Positions 43,118-52,696 of a DNA stretch of 64,000 nucleotides are shown piece after piece. A program made the position numbers and the translations under genes. Position 1 is the stretch's first letter. Every line of letters begins with the position of its first letter. A model generated the notes under the pieces. The model saw nothing but the letters and a program-made list of their open reading frames with translations. It made no database searches and was not told the DNA's origin. The stretch comes from Synergistota bacterium (GTDB lineage: Bacteria; Synergistota; Synergistia; Synergistales; Synergistaceae), in assembly GCA_023450745.1 (NCBI GenBank), contig JAEXGR010000084.1:1-64000 (forward strand). Reading direction: 5' to 3'.

Positions 43118-45376
43118 CTATTTCTCCAGCGAATCAAGATAATCTCTGTATTTTTCATACGCGCGGCAGCGCATGTCCCAGCCAAGCTCTTCCGCGCAGT
43201 ATTCTACTACCTTCTCCAACGCTCCGGTACGTCCGAGGTTTTTCATCCCCGCCTCCTGCATGGAGCGCCGCAGCTCGCTGTCGGAGAGTATCCGTTCGGC
43301 AGCCTCCGCGAGCGCCGCCGGCTCCGGCGGGACGAGTATCTCCGCCTCGCGCAGCAGTTTTTTCTGGCGCAGCTTTCCGCGCTCTATGATCGAGACGACC
43401 GGTATCCCCAGGCCGGCGCAAAGCTGATTTGCCGTTCCTCCGAGCCCGATCAGCAGCTCCGCGCCGTAGGCCACGGCGGCGACCGGCTCGTAGCAGACCG
43501 TCACGGCGACCTTTTCGGAGGCGAGAGTGCCGCCGTCCGCCGAGAGCTCCCAGCCCTCAAGGTTATCCGTCATCGTCTTTATATCTATCGTCGGCGCGGG
43601 GACCATCACAAAGTTGCACTCCATCCGCGCGGCAAGCAGCGAGGCGGTATCTAAGATCAGCTTAATGTCGTCATAGGCGCGCGGACGGCTTCCCGGGAGC
43701 AGCAATATCTTCGCGCCGCGGTCGCTCCAGGCGAAGGCGGGACTCTTCACCTCGTCGAGCAGGTCCATTACCGGATTACCGTAAAAGACGGCGGGCACAC
43801 CGCCGCGGGCGAGCTCGTGGGCGGTCTCCTCGTCACGCGTCCAGACGAGGACGCAGCGTTTGCGCAGCAGCCATTTTTCGATCCAGAGGTGGCCGCTCAG
43901 ATGCACCGTCTTCGCCGTGGCGATCAAAATCGGCTTCATCCCCTGCCCCCAGAGGACGCTCGAGAGCAGATAGACGTCGCCGACACAGAGCGGCGTGCGG
44001 TACCTTCCCAGAAGGGAGCGCATCCGGTCGCGCTGTTTTCTGATCGAGCGGCCAAGTCCGTGGCGCAGGTCCCGGAACAGGTCGGCGAGGTGATATTTGA
44101 CGACGCCGCCGCTCGGCATCTCCGCCGGCGGCGAGACGACGCGGATGCCGTTCATCGCATACGGCTTGCCGGAGCCGACAAAGGCGAAGGCGTCTATCCG
44201 CGCGCACTTGAAGCGCTCGATCAGCTTCTTCGCCAGCACCAGCCCGATGGCGTCCTCGCCGTGTCCGTTGGAGGTGACGAGGAAGGAGGGGCGCAGCCGT
44301 TCCATTATCTTCCGGCGGAAGGCGAGACTGTCGTGAATCGACACCGCGATCGACGGGACGTAAAGCGGGCGGCTGAGGGAAAGTTTCCGCGGCATGTTCA
44401 TCAGGTCCTTTTCCGTGCAGATGAAGCCGTCCGCGCCGCTTTCATCCGCAAGCGCGTCAAGCTCCGCGAGGTCCTCCTCCGTCAGCAGGTGATGGTCTCT
44501 GTAGGTGCGGCGCAGCGCGACGCCGACGCCCATCTCTTCAAGGAATTTATAAAAACCGCCGGGGTTGCCGATCGCCGAAAGGGCGATATACCGTCCCTGC
44601 GGCAAAAAGCCGTCGGGAAGTTTTTTCTCACCCTCCGGCGTGATCTCCATCCATCTTTCCAGCTTGATGTCGGCGGTGAAGATCTTATCCGGTTCCACGT
44701 AGGGCGCGAGCTTTTCTTTGATCGACTTAACGTCTCCGGGCGCGGCCTGGTTGGCCTTTGTGAGCACCACGATATCCGCGCGGCGGAACGCCGACATCGG
44801 TTCGCGCATCGAACCCGCGGGGATCACCTGCCCGTTGCCGAAGGGACAGGTAGAGTCCACGAGGACGATGTCGACGTCCCGCCCCATCTTGCGGTGCTGG
44901 AAGGTGTCGTCGGTGACCGCCACCTCCGCCCCGAGCGCGGCGAGCAGCTTCACGCCCTCTATACGGTTGCGCGAGACGACCACCTTGGCCTCGGGCAGCC
45001 TTTTCGCGAGCATCAATGGCTCGTCGCCCGCGAAATCGCGGCGCGTGCTCTTTCCGTCCTGCCCAATCCACAGCGGCGGATGCTCCTTCGCGCGATATCC
45101 GCGGCTTACGAGCCCCGCCTTAATGCCCGCCTCGGCGAACTGGCGTACGATATATTCCGCCATCGGCGTCTTATTCGTGCCGCCGAAGCTGTTGTTGCCA
45201 ATGCTGACGGTCGGCAGTATCGGGTCGGTAACGGCAAAGATGCCGCGGCTGAAGAGGCCGATGCGCAGCTTCATCCAGGCCCGCGTGATAAACTGGCAGG
45301 GATATAAGAGGCTCCACGGCGAAAATCCGCCCTCGCCGCGCGCGTATTTTAGATAGCTGCGCAAAATCTTCGACAT
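43118..45376 (-). CDS. lpxK: LpxK fused to an LpxB-related glycosyltransferase-like domain
   Basis: 752 residues, about twice the length of LpxK. The first part (about 1-350) matches tetraacyldisaccharide 4'-kinase, which phosphorylates lipid A: VSIGNNSFGGTNKTPMAEYI as P-loop (65-71), GLVSRGYRAKE, DTFQHRKMGRDVDIVLVDST and FICTEKDLMNMP. The canonical P-loop reads GGTGKTP; here Asn replaces the Gly before Lys. From about residue 362 (FLVTSNGHGEDAIG) the protein matches the lipid-A-disaccharide-synthase-related family, with ILLLPGSRPRAYDD and GLGGTANQLCAGLGIPVVSI. A separate true lpxB lies two genes upstream, so the second domain probably acts on another glycolipid step. The single frame is continuous, without sign of error. 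Confidence 0.88.
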   Translation of the reverse strand: MSKILRSYLKYARGEGGFSPWSLLYPCQFITRAWMKLRIGLFSRGIFAVTDPILPTVSIGNNSFGGTNKTPMAEYIVRQFAEAGIKAGLVSRGYRAKEHPPLWIGQDGKSTRRDFAGDEPLMLAKRLPEAKVVVSRNRIEGVKLLAALGAEVAVTDDTFQHRKMGRDVDIVLVDSTCPFGNGQVIPAGSMREPMSAFRRADIVVLTKANQAAPGDVKSIKEKLAPYVEPDKIFTADIKLERWMEITPEGEKKLPDGFLPQGRYIALSAIGNPGGFYKFLEEMGVGVALRRTYRDHHLLTEEDLAELDALADESGADGFICTEKDLMNMPRKLSLSRPLYVPSIAVSIHDSLAFRRKIMERLRPSFLVTSNGHGEDAIGLVLAKKLIERFKCARIDAFAFVGSGKPYAMNGIRVVSPPAEMPSGGVVKYHLADLFRDLRHGLGRSIRKQRDRMRSLLGRYRTPLCVGDVYLLSSVLWGQGMKPILIATAKTVHLSGHLWIEKWLLRKRCVLVWTRDEETAHELARGGVPAVFYGNPVMDLLDEVKSPAFAWSDRGAKILLLPGSRPRAYDDIKLILDTASLLAARMECNFVMVPAPTIDIKTMTDNLEGWELSADGGTLASEKVAVTVCYEPVAAVAYGAELLIGLGGTANQLCAGLGIPVVSIIERGKLRQKKLLREAEILVPPEPAALAEAAERILSDSELRRSMQEAGMKNLGRTGALEKVVEYCAEELGWDMRCRAYEKYRDYLDSLEK

Positions 45377-45377
45377 C

Positions 45378-47213
45378 TTAACTCACTTCCGTGTTACGAG
45401 TCCCCTCCGCGAAAGCGGATTCAGGATTACCACCGGGGGCGACGTATGCGGACGCGTCCGCCGCGTGCTCCCCGTTGCTTGCCGCGAACAGGCGGTAATA
45501 GTGTCCACCCGCCGCGACGAGTTCGTCGTGCGTGCCCGTTTCAGCGATCAGCCCGTCCCTCAGCACCAGTATCCGGTCGGCGTCGCGGATCGTAGAGAGC
45601 CGGTGCGCGATCACAATGGCGGTCCGTCCCTCCATGGCGTTGCGCATCGCCTCCTGTACCTGCTGTTCGACGAGCGCGTCAAGCGAGGAGGTCGCCTCGT
45701 CCATGATCAGTATCCGCGGGTCGCGCACCACGGCGCGCGCGATCGCCACGCGCTGGCGCTGGCCGCCCGAGAGCGTCACGCCGCGCTCGCCGACCTCGGT
45801 ATCGAAGCCGCGCGGCAGCGTCATGATGAAATCGTAGATACCGGCCATCTTCGCCGCCCGCTCAAGATCTTTCTTCGTCATATTCCGGCAGCCGTAGCCG
45901 ATGTTGTAGGCAAGCGTGCCCTTCATGAGGACGGGGTCCTGCGGGACGACGCCGATCTGGCGGCGGTAGGACTTCAGCTCAAGGTCGCGGAGATCGATGC
46001 CGTCGACCTTGACGGCGCCGCTCTGCGGGTCGTAAAAACGCATCACAAGGTCGGCGATGGTGGATTTACCGGCGCCTGTCGGCCCGACGATCGCGATCTT
46101 TTCGCCGGGTTTTATATCAAAAGAGATGCCGTTCAGGACATGCTTGGTATCGTTATAGCTGAAATGGACGTTTTCAAAGCGCACGCGCCCCTCCATCGGC
46201 GAGTGGACGACGGGGCGCTCCGCGATCGGCACTTCGTTGGCCTCGTCAAGAATCTCAAAGACGCGGTCGGCAGAGGCCGCCCCCTGCTGTATCGTGCTGA
46301 CGACGCGGCTCAGCACGCGCACCGGCTGCACGAGAAGGCCGATATAGGTGAGGAAGGCGATCAGGCCGCCCGCGGTGAGCTTGCCGTCGATCACGTTCTG
46401 TCCGCCGATCCAAAGGATGACGGCAAGCGCCATGATGAGGATGACCTCGACGATGCCCTCGAGAGCGCCGCGGACCTGCGTTCCCTTCATCAGCGCCTTG
46501 AAGTGGAGGTTGCTCTCCTCCTTGAAGCGCTCATACTCCTCTTCCTCCGTGGCGAAGGAGCGGACGATCTTGATTGACGACACCGCCTCCTGCGCGATGG
46601 CGGCGACCATCGCCAGCCGCTCCTGGATCACCGTGCCGACCCGGCGCAGCTTCGAAGAGGCCCGGTCGATGGCAAAAACCGCGACCGGGATTATCAAAAA
46701 CGTCGCCAGCGTCAGCCGCCAGTTGAGAAAGAGCAGCAGCCCGATGATCCCGACGAAGGTCACGCCCTGCACGACGAAATCGACGACCACCGAAGCCAGA
46801 ATATTTTGCAGCGTCGACACGTCGTTCGTGATGCGCGAGAGGAACTCGCCGGAACGCCTGCTGTAAAGCGTCAGCAGCGAGAGCCGCTGCGTATGGTCGT
46901 AAAGCTCGAGGCGAATGTCGATGACCACCTTCTGTCCGACCCAGGTCATGAGGTACAGGTTCGCGTAGGCGAAGGCGGCCTTCAGAATATAAAGAAAGAT
47001 GACGCTGAAACAGAGAAGGTTCAGCATATAGGTCTCTTTGCGGATGAGCACGTCGTCAACGACGTTCTTTATGAGCCACGGCGGCGTAATCGCGGCGAGC
47101 GCCGACAGCACCATGCAGACGACGGCGTAGATGAGCCGCTTTTTGTACGGCATGCAGTACCTCAGGACTCTGAGATAAGACGACCATTCGTCTTTATTAG
47201 TGAGCTTAAACAT
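45378..47213 (-). CDS. msbA: MsbA-type lipid A flippase, ABC transporter half-molecule
   Basis: Inner-membrane exporter that flips lipid A-core using ATP. The 611 residues have six membrane helices (about 20-310) and an ATPase domain with Walker A GPTGAGKST, Q-loop GVVPQDPVLMKG, signature LSGGQRQRVAIARAVV, Walker B ILIMDEATSSLD and the switch His in AHRLSTI. The start is ATG 47213, overlapping the lpxB stop (TGATG); the frame open to 47246 adds 11 residues without a good RBS. Position within the lipid A operon supports MsbA over a drug exporter. Confidence 0.9.
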   Translation of the reverse strand: MFKLTNKDEWSSYLRVLRYCMPYKKRLIYAVVCMVLSALAAITPPWLIKNVVDDVLIRKETYMLNLLCFSVIFLYILKAAFAYANLYLMTWVGQKVVIDIRLELYDHTQRLSLLTLYSRRSGEFLSRITNDVSTLQNILASVVVDFVVQGVTFVGIIGLLLFLNWRLTLATFLIIPVAVFAIDRASSKLRRVGTVIQERLAMVAAIAQEAVSSIKIVRSFATEEEEYERFKEESNLHFKALMKGTQVRGALEGIVEVILIMALAVILWIGGQNVIDGKLTAGGLIAFLTYIGLLVQPVRVLSRVVSTIQQGAASADRVFEILDEANEVPIAERPVVHSPMEGRVRFENVHFSYNDTKHVLNGISFDIKPGEKIAIVGPTGAGKSTIADLVMRFYDPQSGAVKVDGIDLRDLELKSYRRQIGVVPQDPVLMKGTLAYNIGYGCRNMTKKDLERAAKMAGIYDFIMTLPRGFDTEVGERGVTLSGGQRQRVAIARAVVRDPRILIMDEATSSLDALVEQQVQEAMRNAMEGRTAIVIAHRLSTIRDADRILVLRDGLIAETGTHDELVAAGGHYYRLFAASNGEHAADASAYVAPGGNPESAFAEGTRNTEVS

Positions 47214-48340
47214 CAGGCGGACACCTCCATTATGCGCCGGCTCCAAAAATCATATACGCCCTCTTCGCCGAGCGTGAGCCGCGCGCGCGCCATCGTCTTT
47301 TCGGCCTCCTCGCGAAAGCCGCCGCCGTCCTCCAGCCACGCCAGCGTGCGGTCAAGAATATTTTTCACGGTGGCCTTTTCCTGCAAAAGCTCAGGGAACA
47401 TCTCCCCGCCCGCAAGAATGTTGGCCATCGCGTAATGGGGCGTTTTGATGATGCAGCGGGCGACGAGCGCCGACAGCGGGTTTAATTTATAGGTGACGAC
47501 CATATAGCAGCCAAGGAGCAGCGACTCCACCGTGATCGTGCCGCTTGCGCCAACGGCGCAGCGCGCGGCGGCCATCAGGTCGTGTCCCGGCCCGTCGTAG
47601 AAGGGGATGCCGTCGCGGGTAAACTCCGCCATCATGCTGTCGCGCACCGCCGGGTTGAGCCCCGGCGCGACGGAAAAGACGGGCTGCCAGCCTCTTGCCG
47701 CAAGAGCGGCCGCAGCTTCGCGCATCATCGGCAGCAGCGCCCTTATCTCGCTCCGCCGGCTTCCGGGGAGAAAGGCCACCATGCGTTCACGGTCGAACAG
47801 CCCCTCCGCCGGCGAAGGCTCGGAGGCGAGCTTTCTGAACTCCTCGACCAGCGGGTGGCCGCGCCAGTTGCTTACGCAGCCCCGTGAGAGCAGATATTCG
47901 TGTTCAAACTTAAACAGCGGGAGGCATTCGTCGACGTCGCGGCGCAGGTCGTTCGCGCGGCCGCTGCGCCAGGCCCAGACGGAGGGCGGCGAAATGTAAA
48001 AAACGCGCCCCCGATAGCCGCGGGAGCGCAGCTTCGATATCAGGTGCATGTGGTAGTCGGGACTGTCGCAGACGATTACGGCCTCGGGTGAAGAATCAAG
48101 GATACGCGCCACCATCTCGCGCCGCAGCGCGAATATCGAGGGGATCGCGGAGACAACCTCCGTCAGGCCAAGGAGCTGGAGCCGTTCGCCGGGCCACTCT
48201 ACACGTATCCCCGCCGCGCGCGACTCGACGCCGCCCATCCCCCAGATGTCGCCGTCGTAGCCGCCGGCGCGGAGGCTCATGGCGAGATGCGCCGTGTAGT
48301 GGTCCCCCGAGGCCTCGCCGGAGCTTATAAAGATCGACAA
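47213..48340 (-). CDS. lpxB: Lipid-A-disaccharide synthase
   Basis: Joins UDP-diacylglucosamine and lipid X into the lipid A disaccharide. The 375 residues begin MSIFISSGEASGDHYTAHLA, followed by GYDGDIWGMGGVESRAAGIR, VIVCDSPDYHMHLI, VFYISPPSVWAWRSGRANDL, VAFLPGSRRSEI and AVGASGTITVESLLLGCYMV, all family signatures. Overlaps lpxI by 16 bases. Confidence 0.95.
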   Translation of the reverse strand: MSIFISSGEASGDHYTAHLAMSLRAGGYDGDIWGMGGVESRAAGIRVEWPGERLQLLGLTEVVSAIPSIFALRREMVARILDSSPEAVIVCDSPDYHMHLISKLRSRGYRGRVFYISPPSVWAWRSGRANDLRRDVDECLPLFKFEHEYLLSRGCVSNWRGHPLVEEFRKLASEPSPAEGLFDRERMVAFLPGSRRSEIRALLPMMREAAAALAARGWQPVFSVAPGLNPAVRDSMMAEFTRDGIPFYDGPGHDLMAAARCAVGASGTITVESLLLGCYMVVTYKLNPLSALVARCIIKTPHYAMANILAGGEMFPELLQEKATVKNILDRTLAWLEDGGGFREEAEKTMARARLTLGEEGVYDFWSRRIMEVSA

Positions 48341-49140
48341 ACTTCGACACCTATCACGGAGATATTTTCCTGCCGGGCGACGGCCTCAAACTCGTCCGGC
48401 TCCAGGATCAGCGTCCATCCCGCATGCAGCGCGAGGCAGGTGAGTTTCGCCTGCGCCATGTGGCGCAGAGTGTCGGGGCCGACGGTGGGGATGTCGTAGC
48501 GCTCGTCCTGGTCGAGACGCATCATCTTCGCGACCGTGCCGCCCTTGCAGAGAGAGCCCGCCCGCAGCAGCGTCGCGTCCGTGCCCTCCATCGCCTCCAC
48601 GGCCACGACGGACCGCTTGTTGACGATGACCGTCTGCCCGAAAGAAAGCGGTACGACGGCCTTGCAGATCGAAAAACCGTAATCGGCGTCGTCAAGCTCT
48701 TCCTTGGAAGGAGCGCGTCCGGCGATCTGACCGCTCTTCGCGAGCAGGTCGGGGACGATGTCGCGGTAACTGAGCACCTTAAAGCCCTCTTTTTCAAGAA
48801 AATCGACGATCGCCCCCAAGATCGAATGATCGTCGCGGAAGAGCAGACCGGCGAGAAAACGCTGCGTCGTAAGGTCGAAGAGCGAAGGTTTGAAGACGAG
48901 CGTCTTTGACACCGTACCCGCCATGATTATGCTTTTTACGCCGCGCTTCTTCATATCCTTGATCGTAAAACCGAAATCGGGCTTCGTAATATTTATGACG
49001 TCAAGCGCGTACTTAGACAGCTCGCCGATACTCTCCCTGATAGAATAGACGACCGGCGGATTGCCGTTATCCGTCAGCCTGCTTGCTATCGCTACGGGAA
49101 GCGATCCCTCGCCGGCGATAAGAGCTATCTGGTTATCCAA
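48325..49140 (-). CDS. lpxI: UDP-2,3-diacylglucosamine pyrophosphatase LpxI
   Basis: Cleaves UDP-2,3-diacylglucosamine to lipid X. The 271 residues correspond to the DUF1009/LpxI family: IALIAGEGSLPVAIASRLT, VKSIIMAGTVSK, LRDDHSILGAIVDFLE-type helix, VVAVEAMEGTDATLLRAG and CLALHAGWTLILEPDEF. Translation starts at TTG 49140, seven bases after AGGAGG. It is the first gene of the ten-gene lipid A/Kdo operon. A hairpin lies about 80 bases upstream. Confidence 0.92.
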   Translation of the reverse strand: MDNQIALIAGEGSLPVAIASRLTDNGNPPVVYSIRESIGELSKYALDVINITKPDFGFTIKDMKKRGVKSIIMAGTVSKTLVFKPSLFDLTTQRFLAGLLFRDDHSILGAIVDFLEKEGFKVLSYRDIVPDLLAKSGQIAGRAPSKEELDDADYGFSICKAVVPLSFGQTVIVNKRSVVAVEAMEGTDATLLRAGSLCKGGTVAKMMRLDQDERYDIPTVGPDTLRHMAQAKLTCLALHAGWTLILEPDEFEAVARQENISVIGVEVCRSL

Positions 49141-49222
49141 GACGATTCCTCCTAAAGATACCGGCGCGAATGCCGGTGAAAACTGCGTCTATAAATAATT
49201 CTCACACAAAACCACCATTAGA

Positions 49223-49243
49223 GGCATTTTTACAAAAAATGCC
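49223..49243. promoter_or_regulatory. Hairpin in the leader of the lipid A operon
   Basis: GGCATTTTT and AAAAATGCC pair around ACA-like loop sequence in the 5' leader of lpxI. It lacks a long T-run after the stem on the minus strand; it may be a weak terminator, a processing site or an insulator from upstream sequence. Confidence 0.4.
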
Positions 49244-49317
49244 ACAAGACATTATGTAAGTATAGCATAAAGCGCGGGCTTTTTTGCTGGGGTGGCTGCT
49301 ATGAAACATGGCGGTAA

Positions 49318-49730
49318 ATCGGGGTTTATCGTGCTAGTGACAAAAAACAATCTGCTGTCAATGCGGCGGCTTCGGTTTAGATTTTGACCTTGGCTCCCTC
49401 GCTGAGGGAGCTCCCCGCGAAGCGGGGTGAGGGAGAGTTGACCTTGGTTTTATGCTTTTCTCTTCTTTTTTAAGAAGTTACGAAAACCTTAAGGTCAAAG
49501 TCAAAACTCCCTCCGACCCGGCGAAAACCCGCCGCCGGCCCACCTCTGATGTAACTACCAGCCGAGTCGCACAAATCAGAAAAACGCTGATTTGGCTCCC
49601 TGGCCGCCTCCCTGAGGGAGGCTTTAAAGGCGCAAACCAAAATCGTTGAATACCGACAGATTGTTTTTTTGTAAGTAGCACGCCAAACCCTAATTTATCC
49701 TTCACCCTATCGAAGATAAATCGGCGTTTA
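49318..49730 (+). repeat. Interspersed repeat, copy C
   Basis: Near-identical, in inverted orientation, to 34645-35070, and over 49505-49730 to the start of the window. Ends with AAATCGGCGTTTA (49718-49730). No real gene in 49141-50024; the rest of the gap (49731-49960) is AT-rich and shows nothing recognisable. Confidence 0.85.
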
Positions 49731-49962
49731 TAAGCAGAGAACCAAAACGCCGGTTTTGCGTTTTGTGTGATAAGTGAGATAGAAATCTTTGATTTTCGTA
49801 ATCGAACTTAATTTGTTCATCAATCGCTTAGGGGGTTCATCAGGCGTACCGGATGCTAAATTACTTTGCCTTCGGAAGGCCGGGGCGACGGAAGAGTGTG
49901 GTATAAAACCACCGGTTTCACATTTTATTTGTTCACCAGAAATGCGGCAGAGGCAAAGAAAA

Positions 49963-49997
49963 CGATCCGGGCCGTTGAAAAACAGCGGCCCGGATCG
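49963..49997 (-). terminator. Intrinsic terminator of the surface-protein gene
   Basis: CGATCCGGGCCG (49963) pairs with CGGCCCGGATCG (ending 49997). On the minus strand TTTTCTTTG follows. It lies 27 bases past the TAG at 50025, the second stop, which supports the view that the original gene ended there. Confidence 0.85.
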
Positions 49998-50024
49998 TTG
50001 GATAATTAATTTTTGCTTACAGAA

Positions 50025-50420
50025 CTACCTCTTTTGTTTCCCGTAAAACACCGGCGCGAGCGCGAGCCCAAGGAGCGCCAGCGCGCCGAAGCCGCCGTTG
50101 CATCCGCTGCTCGAACTGCCGCTCGGAGCCGGCGCCGCCGCTTCATTCATGGCTATAGCCACGGGGTCGATGACGCTGCCTTCCGTTTTGTCATAGTCGA
50201 ACTTTTCATTGTCCTTGACGAAGAGTACCAGCGTGTAGGTCGCGGCGGGGTCGATCTTGTCGGTAAGCTCGAGATTGTTCCCGTCCGCGTTCTTGAGCGT
50301 GAAGCTCTGGTCGTCGTAGAGAGCCGGGTCCGCCGTATACTCGAACTTCGCGCCCGTCTCGTCTTTAAGTATCTTGATGAGCGTGATGTCGCTGACGACG
50401 TTGTTTTTAACGGCGCCGAG
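50025..50420 (-). pseudogene. C-terminal part of the surface protein, beyond the amber codon, with Synerg-CTERM signal
   Basis: Codons continue in the same frame for 131 residues after the TAG at 50421-50423 with no further stop until TAG 50025-50027. The stretch begins LGAVKNNVVSDITLIKILKD and continues in the same style as the upstream part. It ends with PSGSSSSGCNGGFGALALLG, a hydrophobic helix and the basic GKQKR, i.e. the Synerg-CTERM sorting signal (Gly-Cys motif, helix, basic tail). Without readthrough this anchor is not made. Confidence 0.85.
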
Positions 50421-52484
50421 CTACGCGCCGGTCGCTTTCACCGCAAGGGCAGCGACTCTGCTGCTCTCGACTGTCGCAGTAATGACGGGCAGAATTACTA
50501 TCATCTTGGGGGTCACCGTTGCGTCGTCGGATATCACGTATTTAACGGCGTTCTTTGCGATCACGGGGTCGACGGTGATGCTGCCGTCAGCCGTCGCAGC
50601 GAAGAACTCTTCTTTAACGTCCGCGCTCTTCGCAAGAGCCGTGGTATTCTCGGCCGTAGCCTGTGTAATGACGGGGGTCGCCGGCTTTACAGTTTCGGGA
50701 ACGTCCTTGTCTTTCGTCACCGGGTTGTCCTCTTTCGTTACAACTGTCGGCGTCACAGGAGCCGGAGCTGGCACAGGGTCCGGAGCCGCCGGGTCTTCGA
50801 CGGTAACGGTGCAGCCCGCGGCCGTCTTTGAGGCGGAGCCGGTGGCGGAGATCACGGCGATGCCGGCCTTGACCGCCGTCACCTTGCCGGCGGAATCAAC
50901 GGTCGCTACCGCGGTGTCGCTGGACTTCCATGAAACGCTTTCGCCGGCGGCATAGGTCGCCGCCTTCACGGTATCGCTCTTCCCAGGTTCAAGCTTCAAA
51001 GTGGCCGGAGTTACTGCGATGGGAGTGTTCTTGCAGGAAACGATGAGCTCCGTCTTCGCCTCGTTGAATGCGGCGGAGGTTATGCCCGTTGCTTCGCTGA
51101 AGTCCACCGGCACGTTGACGGCGCTCTTGAAAGCAAGGACGGCAGGCGTGCCGAAATTCGTCCAGTTACCCGTCAGTTTGATCGTTCCTGCGTCAAACTT
51201 CGCGGGGTCGATGCCGGTAACCTTGGTGCCCGGAGTTGCCTCAATCACGTCGAAACTAACGACGGAGCCGTTGAAAACCCCCTGAACGTTATCGAAGACG
51301 AGAGTTGTCGTGCCGAGAACAGATTTCTGTGTCGAACCATCGGCAACGGGGCCATAGGCATTTTGCATAAGGTAACCTTGCCCAGAAAGTATCCCTTCCA
51401 ACGGCGAAAGATCGGAAATATTCTTCAAAATGATCTTTCCCGTACCACTTGTTTTGCTCTGATCCATATCTATACAGTTCATGGTTCCACGATAGAGAGA
51501 GCCCGCGAAGAGTCCGCTTTTTCCGATGACAGTTGTCCTGTCACCTGAGCAAACATCTCCCGATATTGCGTTGATTCCGGCATCACCTAATATAAGTATT
51601 TCTACATTCCCTGTATGTTTCGCTATGCTTGCCTGGAGAGAGGGATTAGTAGAGCCTCCGATATATGCGCCTCCGCACGTAAGGCCGGGTACGCTTCCTC
51701 CGCTGATCGTGATTTTAACATCGCCTGTCAGTTCTGAGGTTCCCGACGTCCAATGTATCCCACGTCCGGCGATACCCACCAAAGGACGTTTCTGTGTGTT
51801 GATCTTGCCTCCGGTGACATTTATGACAATGTCGCCGGAAATCTTTGATGTACCTGTCAATCTGTCGTTGCCGATGGAAGAGCCCGAATTGAGCCACGAA
51901 CCGCCCGTCAGCCATGACACAAAATCACCGCCGCTGACATTGACGTTGACCCCTCTATTGATTTGGGCGGTTCCCTCTTTATTCCAGACACCAGAAGCGG
52001 CATAAGCCTGTCCAATGTTTCCGCCTGTAATTGTAAGATTCACGGAGCCCTCGGTCGTATGTGTTTTTGCTACGCTTATCCCTGAGCCTCCATACACTTG
52101 GTCCATTGTTCCACCGGATATTGTCAGGTTTGTATTGCCTGGGATAGTAATATTGTCAGCGACTGAGTGGATAAAGTCCCCTCCAAAAATATGACTGGTT
52201 TCAGAGGTGTTATATTGTCCGCCTTCAATCGTTAGACTGGTATCATTATGCGGCCGCTCATTCTCTGGGGCATCCCAAAAGCCTCCGACGACGTCTTTAG
52301 AGACATATACTGCGTCGCCGAGTGTGACATGATACCCGCTTGCTATAAGATTATCTGACGTGCTTTCGCTGTCAATTCTCCCATCTTCAGTTACGACAAT
52401 ATTTCCCACAGCCCACGCTGCTCCGAATAATGCTAAAATAGTTGCGAGTACCAAAAACAATCCGAATTTTTTAATTTTCTTCAT
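50421..52484 (-). CDS. Large adhesin-like surface protein with Ig-like (Big_2) domain, interrupted by an amber codon
   Basis: 687 residues to the TAG at 50421, 819 if read through to 50025. Signal peptide (about 1-25, MKKIKKFGLFLVLATILALF). About 100-400 consist of Gly-rich short repeats (VNLTITGGNIGQAYAASGV, LTISGGTMDQVYGGSGI), suggesting a beta-helix. A bacterial Ig-like group 2 domain follows (TPIAVTPATLKLEPGKSDTV to VISATG), then a Thr/Pro/Val linker. Start ATG 52484 has AAGGAGAG. Probably exported and, if full length, anchored at the outer surface by the Synerg-CTERM end. It lies about 370 bases downstream of a c-di-GMP-I riboswitch, which very likely controls it. Confidence 0.8.
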   Translation of the reverse strand: MKKIKKFGLFLVLATILALFGAAWAVGNIVVTEDGRIDSESTSDNLIASGYHVTLGDAVYVSKDVVGGFWDAPENERPHNDTSLTIEGGQYNTSETSHIFGGDFIHSVADNITIPGNTNLTISGGTMDQVYGGSGISVAKTHTTEGSVNLTITGGNIGQAYAASGVWNKEGTAQINRGVNVNVSGGDFVSWLTGGSWLNSGSSIGNDRLTGTSKISGDIVINVTGGKINTQKRPLVGIAGRGIHWTSGTSELTGDVKITISGGSVPGLTCGGAYIGGSTNPSLQASIAKHTGNVEILILGDAGINAISGDVCSGDRTTVIGKSGLFAGSLYRGTMNCIDMDQSKTSGTGKIILKNISDLSPLEGILSGQGYLMQNAYGPVADGSTQKSVLGTTTLVFDNVQGVFNGSVVSFDVIEATPGTKVTGIDPAKFDAGTIKLTGNWTNFGTPAVLAFKSAVNVPVDFSEATGITSAAFNEAKTELIVSCKNTPIAVTPATLKLEPGKSDTVKAATYAAGESVSWKSSDTAVATVDSAGKVTAVKAGIAVISATGSASKTAAGCTVTVEDPAAPDPVPAPAPVTPTVVTKEDNPVTKDKDVPETVKPATPVITQATAENTTALAKSADVKEEFFAATADGSITVDPVIAKNAVKYVISDDATVTPKMIVILPVITATVESSRVAALAVKATGA

Positions 52485-52696
52485 CGTGTTCTCTCCTTCT
52501 CCTTCAAAAAAACAGGAAACTCCCTGATGCACGCGAAAATTGACGCTTTACGGTGCTTTTGAAGAGCTCAACATCGCAGATTGAAGGCCACGTCGCAGCC
52601 GTCCCGGGTTTTTGGGTTGCATGACGGTATATAAGAGCGGCGGGCGTGCCGCTGTCTGATGAAATGACTAACGGATGTGTTTAAATATATACATAT

